This document shows positions 12,091 to 23,160 of a DNA stretch of 64,000 nt, piece by piece. The stretch is from Blastomyces gilchristii SLH14081 (lineage: Eukaryota > Ascomycota > Eurotiomycetes > Onygenales > Ajellomycetaceae): assembly GCF_000003855.2 (NCBI RefSeq), contig NW_003101676.1, forward strand, positions 2,366,796 through 2,430,795. The letters run 5' to 3'. Made by a program: the position numbers and the translations under genes. How positions within the stretch are numbered: position 1 is the stretch's first letter; each line of letters begins with the position of its first letter. A model generated the notes under the pieces. It made no database searches, was not told the DNA's origin, and worked only from the letters and a program-made list of their open reading frames with translations.

Positions 12091-13177
12091 TGCATTGAAA
12101 TATATTACTGACTTATCAAATATAAAGAGACAAAGAAAATATTAACAGCTTTCAGAGATATACAGAAACAGCTACAGTGTTGCATAGTAACATCATCTTC
12201 ATTCAATACATACAGTATTAATATTCTTTGTATGCAGTTATTATATAATCTATATCAGAGATACATGTAGAAAACAGATCTTTATTACTAGAAAGAATAA
12301 TTGCAGCAATTCTCTGTTTTTATATTATAAAGATAAGTTATTCTCATTTCTTTCTTCTCTCTTTTCTCTTCTTCTTCAACTCATCACTAAGTTCAAGCTG
12401 ATATGAAAACTATTAAAACACTCTTAGAAACTCTCAAATTGAAGAGTATAGACTAATCAAATTTTAAATACAGAAGAATCAAATTACATTCAGCATTACT
12501 AATTATTCATTCTCTCTTAATAAAATCACAGTCACATCTTTTCTCTTCTCTCTCTCAAATAAAACATAGCCTGTGAAAAGCAAGTATCACATCAGGCTAT
12601 AATAATCAACACAGCTTCAGTACACAGAGCTGTATACACACAGCATGTACTGAACTGAGAGACTGCATGGGTTGTAAATCAGTGTCAGTATTTCAGAGAG
12701 AGCTATGTGATGTGAAAAAGCTGTAACTCTCAGTCACATGTACAGAGAATGAATTGTCACAGTAAGTATATATGCATTGTATGAAAGTAATACTTTTTAA
12801 TAATACTCAGTCTCTGATATTATGAAAATAGAGTCTCTCTGTGAGATCTGTTTTTACCAGAAGTCAGAGAATCTTATATTTCTTAAGATTATCTTTATCT
12901 GTCTTATTCATGAAATCAATGAGAGAAATCATTGATTTCAGTGTTCTACTCTTGATATCATTCAAGTAGCAGCAGAGTTCATTCTGACCATACTTTTTAG
13001 ATGTATATTTTTTAAATATTCACATTTATACAGATATATACTGATTATTTATTAGATGATGTTAAGATAATGACTCATCACAGTCATGTTACTCTCACTA
13101 TGAGAGATACACAGTTAATAATGAACATTGTAAAGACTCTGAAAAGTGAGTATTTTAGAGATGCTACAGCTCTGTGA

Positions 13178-13335
13178 TCTTGATTTTTTTTATTTTTATT
13201 TTTTGTTTTTTTCTTTTTCTTTTCTTTTTTTTTTCTTTCTCTTTTTTTTTTTTTTTTGTTCATTCTGATTTTTTCTTGTTTTTATTTTATTTTTTGTTTT
13301 TTGTTTTTTTTTATATTTTATATTTTTTTTATAAT
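13178..13335. repeat. T-rich low-complexity tract in hAT copy 2
   Basis: About 150 bases almost entirely of T with scattered G, C and A. The apparent minus-strand open frame here is a Lys/Asn run of no meaning. Confidence 0.8.
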
Positions 13336-14576
13336 TAAAATTATATGAATTATGATCTGTGTTTAGAAAAGTAATAATATTTAATAACACTCTCTATTGA
13401 ATTTTTAACAAATGAGCACTATGTTATGATATTATATAAGTGAGAAGTAATTTCATAATCTCATTTAATATCATTCTCAATAATGAGATCAGAATGAAAA
13501 TGTGACTAAGAATTCAAATATATTCTTTATTCAGAACTAGATTTTTATTTAAAAAGTGAATCTAAGATCTTTAATATTTGAAATAACATGATTTGAAATC
13601 AATGTGATGAACACAAACTATGATCAGAAGTAATGCTTTTAGACAACGTGATAACTGTAAAGTTTGATTCTGATCTCAGACACAGTAACACGGTCAGTCT
13701 ACTTATACTGAAGATAATATCAATTTTATCTCAGATTTCTGAAATCTAGGCTGTGAATCTGAAGTCTTTGATGCTGAACTATTTATAATAGTGAAAGCTT
13801 CCAAACTCATTGAAATAAAATCTCATAAAAGAGAAAATAGTTTGAAAGAGACATGAATATTCTCTGATAGTCAAGCCACTTTAAAAAGACTTAGAAATAG
13901 TCAGATTCATAATAATCAAATGAATCTTAAACTGATCTTAAACTCTGTTTTAAAAATTCAAAAGAGAAGAACATCAAAGTCAATAATTCATCTACACTGA
14001 GTTCCTGCTCATATGAATATTCATGGCAATGAATTGACTGATTCAGCTGCAAAAAAGGGTGCAGAATTAAGCAGATCTATTCAAAAAATTATATCCTGGT
14101 CTTTTATAAAGAGAAAAATAAAAGAATCTTGTTTAGACAAGTGAAATGAAAGCTGGCAGAAACAAAAGAAGAGTATACATTATTCAAGATTTGAAACAAA
14201 ACCCAAGTGGAAATCTTGTTCAATTAAATGTAAAAAGAAAATATTCTCATCTATAATACAGCTGAAACTAGAACATGGCTATTTCAAATCCTATATACAA
14301 AGATTTAATGATAGATTTGACTCAATAGAATGCTCATTCTGCAATGCAAATGAGAATTCTGAGTATATTGTAATGCACTGTGCATTATACAATAGTCTCA
14401 GAGCCAGATTGAAAGAGAAGTATGATCTAAATCAATTAAATATGAGATTCTTATTCTCAACTGAGACAGGAATTAAATACTTAATAGACTTTCTATCAGA
14501 AACTCAAGCAGCTATAAGAAAATGGCTAAATTCAGAATTATCTGAATATGAAGAGGAGGAAATCAATCAGATATAG

Positions 14577-14953
14577 TCTGTTAAAACAGCTATATACTAT
14601 CTTTTAATAATTTGTTTTGTTACAGTCTCTCTTTACTTTATCTTTTCCTTTCAATTCCTTTCTATCTATCTATTTAATGTGTCTATCTTTAAGACTGTGT
14701 TCTCTTTCTCTTTTCCTTTGTCATGATATTGTCAAATGATTTCAAAGTATCAGAAGATGTTAAAACACTGCAATTTGTAAACAGTTTTTGTATTCTGAGC
14801 TGGAATTTTCTGATTTTGCATATCTGAAATTGATGAATGTATAATAGTTAACTTTACAGATATAGGAAAAACCCTGAGAACTAAAAGTTCTCAGGTAGAT
14901 ATCATAGTCTCTGACTGCATACATCTATAATTGAAGAATAATAATAATAATCA
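14577..14953 (+). other. LINE-G 3' UTR with terminal stem-loop and AAT tail
   Basis: The UTR ends with CCTGAGAACT (14873-14882), a 3-base loop and AGTTCTCAGG (14886-14895), followed about 30 bases later by the AAT repeats. The same hairpin is in LINE-E (51642-51664, one mismatch) and LINE-F (62071-62092), so it is conserved. In LINEs such 3' hairpins can be recognised by the reverse transcriptase; that role is inferred here. Confidence 0.75.
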
Positions 14954-16696
14954 TGTAATGAGTATAAATGTCTTTTGAATCATCAAATTCTGTGAGAAGT
15001 CAGGGTTTTGATAGAGGAATATACTGGAGGTTACGACATCTTATGACTGAAGATTTTATCATTGCATAGTGGCATAGACTGCTGTCTATCATAGCTTTCA
15101 TATTATACATGTTATTAATCACAGTAGATACAAGAATTGCATTCATTGTCATTTTCTCTTCAAATTGTTGTCATTCAATCTCTTCAAGCTCCTGTTTACA
15201 AATTTGAACAGAAGTTAATCTTTTCCCTGTTTCATTAGAGTATTCTTGTAGTTATCTTCTGAATCTTCCTTCACTGCAATGTGATTGGTGTGGACAGGTG
15301 CTGATTCATTCTTCAAACAAGAAGACACTGATCTTTCTCTTGATTGAGAAGGTGCCAGTCTTTCTCTTGAGCGTGAAGACATATAGGTTGATTGGCAGTT
15401 GAAAGCAATGTATTCTAATCAGTTACAATTAATGTATACTTCATATTGATGTTAATCAGTGACTTCTTCAGAAGTAATTCCGGGAATTCAGAAGCCTGTT
15501 CAAACAGTGAAAACTCTTACTTATGTATAGATATTTGAATCTATTCAGTTCATGATATCTGCATCATTGTTGTTCTTCAGTGTGAGTGTATGAGTAGCTG
15601 AGTTATTTCTCAGCACAGATGTGTAAGTGTAATGTCTTCTGTTACTGTTCTGTATACTCTTGAGCTTGATAAGATAGTCATTCAATGTTCAGAGCTGTGT
15701 GCAGAAATCTTTATAAGTCTGGTCTTTATCTATGCTTATAAGAGTCTGTAAGAGTTTGAAAGTTAATGTCTTCTTAAGCATGCTAATCTTCATTTAATTC
15801 TCTTAAGATTGATTACCTGCTTCTAAGATCTTGATGTTGAAGTCAGAGATAAATGTTATAAGAGAAATGTTTCTCTGTCAGACACTCTGTAATCAATCTA
15901 ATACTTTCTGTTACATGGCAGTGTCTCAGAACAGAATATTAAGATATTTGATGATATTATCAGATATTTGCAATGCTGATTCACATGCTTTTATTCATGA
16001 ATGAAACTTCTGTTTCATGTGATTCTTCAATTATTCATTGATATATCAATCTTGATTAATTAATAAACTGATGAAATCTTCATCTACACTCAGTTTCATA
16101 AGCATTTTCATTCTTCATAATGAGTAGAGAGTGAGATCAGAAGTATTGAAATATACAGAAGTATCTAAGTGTTCTTTCAGCACTTTTATATTTAATTCTA
16201 TAGATATTGAAATTGCATGAGTTAATCATTGAATCTCTTCATATTGAAGTTGTTGAGTTGCATGCATATCAGCTATTTATTGTTATTGTAATTTCAACAT
16301 TACTTAAAGTCACTGTGACATTATATCTATACTCGCATTTGAGAGTTTCATATTATTGTTAGATATGATTATATCAATTATCAGATGTGTGATATCTGTG
16401 AAATCTGAAGAAGTGTAATTATATTCTTATATATCTAAGTATCAGAACTCTTAGGTCTTTTACTGATATTCTCTTATAAAATCTTATTCTCTTTGTAAGA
16501 TCTTGTTGCAGAGTCAGAGTGACTGATAAGTAAGCTTCTATCTGAGAACTCAGTGTTCACTTAACTGTTTAACTGTTTCTCTATTTCTTACACATTATTA
16601 CATGTTCAGATATCTCTTGATGAATAATCATTTCTAATAAGAAGATAATATATGAATAATCATTTCCTAATAAGAAGACAATGAGTATTTTTATAG
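14954..16696 (-). pseudogene. B1 protease-gag and leader remnant
   Basis: Minus-strand sequence colinear with B2 31512-33200 in reverse. It contains the protease active-site region (IDSG-type block near 15075-15090), gag with a degraded zinc-knuckle region (about 15380-15460), then the leader that ends at the 5' LTR. All frames are closed by stops. Confidence 0.75.
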
Positions 16697-16748
16697 TGTA
16701 AGAGGCCTACACTGAATAGATCAGTATTATATTGATAGGTCTTATTTA
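16697..16748 (-). repeat. B1 5' LTR, left piece
   Basis: First 52 bp of the LTR (plus-strand orientation TGTAAGAGG...). It is cut by gypsy C, and the LTR resumes at 24991 after the duplicated target TATTTA. Confidence 0.85.
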
Positions 16749-16922
16749 TGATTCAAAGGTTGCTTAAGCCAGCGTACGATTACAGGCGTACGCCGGCTTC
16801 TTATATATCGTAATATCGTACGCTAAATTAATTAGTGGCCGCTATGGCCCCCTTTACACTCGTAAGCAAGTTCGGAAGCGGCCGCGTTATTATCCGACGG
16901 TCGTACATTCTTCCGAACCACA
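16749..16922 (-). repeat. Gypsy C 3' LTR
   Basis: 174 bp, starting TGATTCAAAGG and ending CCGAACCACA on the plus strand. It is GC-normal. The partner at 24811-24984 has the same length but several C-to-T or G-to-A differences at CpG and GpG sites, so the two LTRs were mutated unequally. The polypurine tract of the element abuts its right edge. Confidence 0.9.
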
Positions 16923-17227
16923 TCCTCCCCCACCAGATTCGGTCACGCCCACATGACCATGTCGTACGCCCTAGCTTCATGTGGATTAGCTCGCCACTAG
17001 CGTTTCGCGATCATGTGGCCTATCCCTGATTCGGCTAGCATCCCGCGTACACCCTCACAAAGAAACTTTCACTATAATACACTACTCATTCACTAACTTT
17101 TCCCATCCTTCAACCATCTTCTTCATCATCGTCATCATCGAACGCCACCATCATCCAAGATTCCTACCCCTCCTCCTGTCCAACTCTTTCTATCTGTCCA
17201 CCTATCACATCGTACGCGTTCCTGGCA
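16923..17227 (+). promoter_or_regulatory. Upstream region of the antisense gene
   Basis: 305 bp between the LTR and the proposed ATG. It is CpG-containing and becomes CT-rich (TTCATCATCGTCATCATCG type runs near 17120-17150), as in fungal promoters and 5' UTRs. No TATA box or precise start was identified. Confidence 0.35.
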
Positions 17228-18940
17228 ATGGCCCCCTGTTTCCACAACAAGTGTCATCGTAGTGCCCATACTGGGCAGTTCATTAGCAGTAAGTGTAACG
17301 CGTTGTGAAATGTGGCCAGGACTTGTTTATCTTCTAATGATTGCCAGGATGTATTACCATGAATGACACACCTTCTCCACCTCCTCATACGCCCTCAACT
17401 GTTTCCTTCTCAGCGGGTTTCTGATCGTGTTTTCTGGCATGATTTTGCATGGACGCAGATGCTGATATGTTTGTTTTTATTTGTGTAGAATCTTCACACA
17501 TTGACAGATCCGCGTCCGCTGATGATAGTGAACCCAATGTTGAATCATTGGTTGAGAACTTGGAGAACGCGATAATGAAGGAATTGCCCATGCCATGTGT
17601 GACTGGGTCTCCTGCGTCCCCCCCTGCCCCCTCTGTTCCTTCCTCTGCCGCTCCCCCCCAATCTCCTACACCTGCCCCTGTGTCTGGTTCTCCCGCTCCT
17701 GCTACCCCTGTTCCCGCGACCCCCACTCCTGCTACTCCTGGTTTTGCTGCCTCTGCTTTCATTACCAGCTCTCCCCGTTTCAAGGAGATGTTGCATAGGC
17801 TTAATGAACCATGTTTCCCAGCGCGTATGCTCCCACCCTTCTTGCCGACTCTCAGAATGATTTATTGCATGAAGGCTGTGTACAACATGACTATCTGGAG
17901 CTTAGTTGCAGACACTGATTATTACATTTGTTTTAAATATTTGTGGTGGGACAATTGTCCATTCATATCAGAGAATCACCCCCCCCCTCAACAGTGTTGA
18001 GATTGTAAGTCTTTTTCTTTTTCATCTTTTCTTTCTGACACTGATTTCCTGTTCTTAGGGGAAATTGTTATGGGTTTTGCTGTGCACGAAGTCATGGCAT
18101 TCACAGACATCAAGGAGCTTTTTACAACTGTAAAGTTCAACATCACAGGGACATCTGCTCTGGCGAATTTCTTCAGGATGATAGATCTGTATCAGCCTAT
18201 TCTCTGGTGTCTGTTGTCCGACTTCGTGGTGCAGGCAAAAGATATCTGTGTTTTCAGGAACAGGAATGTGGATGTTGTACTCTTTTACACCCGCGGGCGT
18301 GAGGCTTGTACACCTTGTCTGAGATGTTGTTGTGGGAATGGGCCGTTCGCACGCTGTGTTCTGCTTCCTGCATTCCCCCATGTCTCTCTCTCTCTTCCTG
18401 AGGAGCCTTGTGTGTGTTGTAATTGCGTGTACAACTCTAAGGCCAGCGGGTGTTTGTTCAGTAACTGTTCCCACCCCTGATTTTGTGATTTTTGTACACT
18501 AACAATGGTTCTTAGTTGCTCCGGTGTCAGAGGCCATTCTAATTGAAGATGACAATGCCACTGAGACTACCCTCTCCCGCCCCCAAGCTCCTCCTGTCGC
18601 TTCCTCTTCCTCCCCTGCAGGGAAGGTTGTGCGCACACCGGGTTGTAAGTGTTCAGCCCCAGGTGGCTCCCGCCATCGTTCGTCCAGTCCTGCACCTTCT
18701 CCTCCTTTCATTTCTTCCGCCTCCGCCCTCCCTGCCCTGGCTCCTGGTCCTGCGGGTCCCGCGCTCTCCTTCAATTTTTCTACATGTACACGTACGCATT
18801 CCTATATTGACATTCCAGCCAATCTTGCAATAAATGACATTAATGTTGTACACAGAGCGGTAGAGGAATCAGAGGCATGCACAGCATTGTTGCAGGAGCA
18901 GCTTGCGGCCCTCGAATCCCTTGCGAACCTCGAGTTTTGA
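17228..18940 (+). pseudogene. Antisense DUF3716-like cysteine-rich gene within gypsy C
   Basis: Proposed five exons: 17228-17288, 17348-17416, 17489-18004, 18059-18460, 18516-18940. They total 1473 nt, a multiple of three, for 490 residues with one in-frame TGA at 17998-18000 (probably a mutated Trp or Arg codon). Introns are GT-AG, 54-72 nt; the second donor (GTTTCT) is weak. The protein has a short Cys/His N-terminus, a Pro/Ser/Ala-rich stretch encoded around 17610-17760, a globular part, a cysteine cluster encoded around 18310-18460 (CTPCLRC, GPFARC, CNC spacing, resembling the fungal DUF3716 family) and a short amphipathic C-terminal helix ending LESLANLEF. Function is unknown. It lies antisense between the end of pol and the polypurine tract. 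It is less mutated than the flanking pol. Confidence 0.6.
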
Positions 18941-19250
18941 GATTTCCTTTGTTTTTGGCGTTTTTCGGGTGGCGTGGCGTTGGAAATAGATTAATGTGTG
19001 ACATATGAAAATGAATGAAGTGTGTATGATAACATTTGTCTTTTGCAGCTGACTCTTATGATTGGTGACCAATTCATTATCTCTTTCCTTTTCTTACACT
19101 TTTTCTTTGTCTGCTAGCCACTACTCTTACACGATCTCTATATGATACAGTGTTTGATGACTAGGTTCAGCAGCTTTCATCTTTTGTGATTCTGCCCCGC
19201 GCATTATACTGTCTCTCTTCACCCGCTCAGATCACTACAGCAAACAGCTT
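18941..19250. other. 3' flank of the antisense gene, convergent with end of pol
   Basis: No ORF recognised. The plus-strand gene and minus-strand pol converge here, so this should hold both 3' ends. The transition from normal composition to mutated AT-rich sequence falls between about 19320 and 19400. Confidence 0.4.
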
Positions 19251-22200
19251 ATCAAAACTAACCTCACCCGACCTCTGAGTGTCTTCAGGGGTCGAGATGG
19301 CTTGGTCTCACGCGTCCGCGGATGTTTCAGATGCTTCATCCTCTGTTATCTCTGTGATTGAACTGATGTAAACAGTCAAATTCAACTCTGAATTCCTTTT
19401 TCTTCTGTGATCTGACTCATGTGCAAGTCTGCTGCTTTGAGACTACTCTTTGCCACATTGCATCTGCTGTCTGCAGTGTGTTATCATATGATCAGCTACA
19501 GTCTCATCACTTATTGAAGTGTGATGTTCATCTAATTTCTTCATTTCTTCTCATTCTTTCCTTGTAATTGTGAAAAGATTGAAATAAGTGAGATCATCTG
19601 ATTCATAAGTGTCTATGATTTCTCTTACTTCATGAGACTTTTCAATTGTAAGTCTCTTCTTTTTCAACACTGATAATAGTGCTGCAGATGATCATAATTC
19701 ACTCAGATCTTGCATCTTTGCTTTCATAAGTCATGAATCATTTATTAAGTTGTGTAAGATTCATCCCTCTGATTCTTTCAATGTGTATGTTTTCAGAGAA
19801 TGTGATTTGAGTATTTTATATGGCTCAAACCATCTAGGTTGAAACTTCTCAGAACTCTCATTATGTATGAGAACTTACATTCTTATCTTGAGACTTGATT
19901 TCTTAACTAGTGAGTCTTGTATTCTTTTCAATTGAATTGCTCAGTTCAGGAGTAACTCATTAGCTTTTGTATGTGTGTGGCTGATCTCTTTCAATCTTGA
20001 TTCCGCATTCATGACTGTTGTGTCTGCAACTGCTACTGCTGTGTCTGTAACTGCTGTTTCCTCCCTCACCTTTTCCAAAGCATTCTTCAGGATGCGCGGG
20101 TGCAATCCATACAACAGGTAGAATGATGAACACTTGAAGACTGCATGCTGCTGAATTCGCGTGGCTAATAGCGCCTGATTGAGATATTCATTTCATAATC
20201 TCATAGACTTGCTCATTAGATATTTTGTCAGCATGTTTCCTAAGATTTCATTCAAGCATTTCACTTTCCCATTCATTTGCAGGTGATATGGCATTGTTCT
20301 ACAATGTCTTGTCTGTAACTGGCTCATGAAATGCCTCACTGCTTCTTCTATAAGATTCACACTGTTATCAGTTAGAATCTCATGCAGCATTTCATAGTTA
20401 ACATAGATCTCATCATGTAGAAACTTCATCACTATCTTCTCTGTCACCTCTGGAACTGCTTTCATAACTGGCCAGTCAGTAGTGTAATCAATAGCAGTGA
20501 TTATTCATTGATTTCCATTTGATGTCTGCAGCAGTATGTCTATGAGGTTCATCTCTCATCATTTGAACAGTTGTATTGTACACTTCATCTGATGTTGTGC
20601 TTTCTTGTGTTCTAATTCTTTCTTAGATTCTTTCATGACCTGGCAATTCAGGCACTCATGAGCATACACCTGAATGTTCTCAGTCATGCTTGATCAGTAT
20701 ACTCTTGATTTAAGTACACTTATGAGTTCAGAGCTTTCTAAGTGACTGAATTCCTTGTATATGTGAGTCATCAAGTCACATCTAAATGAATGTTCTAGAT
20801 AGGGAGCTTCTGCATATTCTAGATCATGGTAAAGCATAACATTGTTTTTCAATTTTCTCAGCTTGAAGTTCAGAAGCATCTCTTCTACTACTTTCATGAG
20901 ACACTTATCATTCAACATCTTGCTGTTCTTCAAGTGAGAGATCATTGCATTCACTCATTCTGATTCCTTGCACCCTCTCAGTGTGTTTAATGTGAACTTC
21001 CCTTGTACCTGATTCACAGAATTCTTACTCATGAAATCAGGTCTGTGACTGATTGCATCAGGCATCACAGCATCTGATCCCTTTTGATATTTGATATGAA
21101 GATTATACACTTGAAACTCTGAGATTCAACATGCTAAGCATTTGAAAGGTTTTGTCATTGATTGTAGATAGACAAGGCTTTCATAATCTGTGATCATCAT
21201 TGTCATATACTCATTGTCAATATATCTATCTCACAATGCCAGTGCATGCTTGATCACTAGCAATTCCTTTTCATATACTGAGTAATTGAGCTCAGTGCCT
21301 GATAGTTTCTTACCATCATATGCCACTGAGTGCAGCTTGCCATTCTTGCTCATCTGTAGAAGGGCATCTCTGATAGCTCATTCAGATGCATCTGTCTTGA
21401 TATAGAAAGGTTTATTACAATCTGATTGAATAAGTACTGAGAATGTTATTACACATTCTCTCAGTGTGAGAAAAGCCTCTTCACACATGACATTTCAGAT
21501 GATTGAACAAAACTTCTTCTTTCACAGATTTGCATCTATTTCTCTTAAGAGATCTGAGAGTGATGCAGATATTCATGTGAAATCCTTGATGAATCTGTGA
21601 TAATATAAGATCAACTCAAGAAACTGTTGTACATAATGTACATTTCTCAGCTGTGGTCAATTCACTATGACATTCAATTTCTCTGAGATGAGGTGTATAC
21701 AGTCATCACTCACTACATGTTCTACAAACTTCAACTCTTCTGTTTCAAACACACACTTTGTCAGTTTAATGTAGAGCTTATGCTCTGTCAGAGTTGTAAG
21801 CACTTCATTGAGATGCTTCAGATGTTCATCATATGAGTTTGAAAAGACTAGAATGTCATTGAGGTATACAAGGCATGAGGTTTCATTCTGTTTATGAAGA
21901 ATCATATTCATCATTGTTTGAAAGGTGATGAGTGCATTTATTAGACTGAATAGCATTACCAGGAATTCAAACTTCTCTCATTGTGTATTAAATACAGTTC
22001 ACAGAACTGACAGTTCATCTACACAGATCTGTCAGTATTCTGAGAGAAGATTGATCTTCAATAGATATCAGGTGTTTTCAACTGTATTCAACTGTTATTG
22101 AATCTGTGACAGTGAATATTCATTCTTGATTATAAGCTTGTTGAGTGCTTGATAATTGATACACATTCACTACTCCTCATCTGCCTTTTTCATGAATAGA

Positions 22201-23160
22201 ACTGGAAAGCCCCACGCGCTTGATAAGAGTTGTATGAGACCACATTCTAGAAGATCTGTGATCTGATGCTTCTATTCTTTGAGATGTGTTTGTGACAGAG
22301 GGTATGCATTCTGATTGACTGGTTTCGCGTCCCCCATGTCAATCTCATGTACGAATCCTTGTTCCGGCAGCAATTTCAGTGAAAGATCTGTTCAGAAGAC
22401 CTTCTCATGCTTCTTCAGAAGCTTCTTCATACACTTGTCCTTCTGTATATTCTTTATCTTGGTTTCCTCCGCTTCCAGGTCCCATATGACATACAGAATG
22501 CTTTTGAATGAGGTCTTGCAAATCATTCTCTTTGCTTGTTGATGTGTAAGCAGATTTAACCCTTCTATATCAGGGGTGTGAAATGTCCTTCTCATATCAG
22601 TTGATAGAATTGTATGAACTGTTTTCTTTCTATCAGTCAACTGCATATGACATGTACATCATTGAATCTGTGAATTGAATCTTTGAAATCAATCAAGTTC
22701 AAGAATAAGATTGTATTCTACATTCTGCAACTCTCATGCTCAAATATAGCAAGATCATTCTTCAAAGTGCAAGGGAACTCTTACTCTTACAGGTGATATT
22801 AAATATCAGTTATCAGATAATCTTATGTGTCAGAGATTCTTCACTCAGTGAACTTCTTTCAGTCTTCAGATCATATAATCACTAATATATTGTGTAGAAG
22901 CTTCTGTGTCTGCTAACACTTTTACAGCCATCTCTCAATTCTTACTCAAGTGCCCCTTATACATTAACATTTCAGGCCTCAAGGCATTGAGGTGGGCATC
23001 CGCTTCATCATCCTCACTCACATCTCATTTGAAAGCCTGCTTCCTCTTGGCATTCGCAGGATTCAGAGAGTCATCTAACACAGGCATCTCTTTCACTTTG
23101 AAGGCTTTTCATAGAATATCAGTGAGTGCCTCTGAGCTCACTGATTCTGCTAGTTTTTTG
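19250..23160 (-). pseudogene. Gypsy C pol remnant: protease, RT, RNase H, integrase
   Basis: Minus-strand blocks: integrase core (20193-20465, with DNSVNLIEEAVRHFM and YHLQMNGKVK patterns), an upstream integrase/zinc region (20694-20954), RNase H (about 21100-21500), RT palm (21657-21956) with YLND where YLDD is expected (21855-21866), and the RT N-terminus (about 22140-22420). In-frame TGA codons break every block. YLND is a GAT-to-AAT type change consistent with the same mutational process. Confidence 0.8.

Larger units (their letters stand above)
7887..13701 (+). mobile_element. hAT-like DNA transposon, copy 2 (complete ends)
   Basis: 5815 bp with imperfect inverted ends, TAGACTGGCTGG on the left and the complement of TAGACTGACCGT on the right. 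It is flanked by a perfect 8-bp duplication CTTATACT (7879-7886 and 13702-13709) in the RNase H region of LINE-G. 7887-10921 repeats copy 1 in reverse. An 8-bp duplication with TAG-type ends fits the hAT superfamily; other 8-bp-duplicating families are not excluded. No transposase can be translated; mutation has removed nearly all CG, CC and GG. Around 11080-11930 the minus strand has Lys/Glu-rich, helix-like short open stretches that may be the end of the lost transposase. Confidence 0.82.
7614..14576 (+). pseudogene. LINE-G ORF2 C-terminus: RNase H and zinc knuckle, split
   Basis: Coding remains occur at 7614-7886 and 13710-14576. The first part ends within the RNase H domain just after YSDGS and GAGITYT; after the hAT insertion it continues with EDNINF, DAEL, FSDS, and the VPAHMNIHGNEL block, then a C-terminal C-x2-C-x7-H-x4-C motif. 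RNase H degrades RNA in RNA:DNA hybrids during retrotransposition. Several TGA codons replace tryptophan codons that LINE-F keeps. The 67-residue open tail at 14373-14576 is the last readable block. Confidence 0.85.
7570..14953 (+). mobile_element. Tad-like LINE-G, 5'-truncated, split by hAT copy 2
   Basis: A non-LTR element inserted in B1. It starts around 7570 inside the ORF2 coding region (5' truncation), is interrupted at 7887-13701, resumes at 13710 and ends with a 3' UTR, a perfect 10-bp stem-loop (14873-14895) and a run of AAT repeats. Flanks share a 12-13 bp target duplication with one G/A difference (around 7557-7569 and 14950-14962). It matches LINE-F and LINE-E, which lie on the other strand. 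Confidence 0.88.

Noticed and set aside
13196..13390. Lys/Asn-rich minus-strand ORF
   Set aside because: Product of a T-rich low-complexity tract.
17385..17796. Minus-strand Gly/Arg-rich ORFs opposite the antisense gene's exon 3
   Set aside because: They come from the complement of a Pro/Ser/Ala-rich repeat; splice signals and cysteine motifs support the plus strand.
17941..18000. Frameshift at the nine-C run in the antisense gene
   Set aside because: The exon 3 frame joins exon 4 correctly through the GTAAGT...TAG intron without any shift; only the TGA at 17998-18000 needs explaining.
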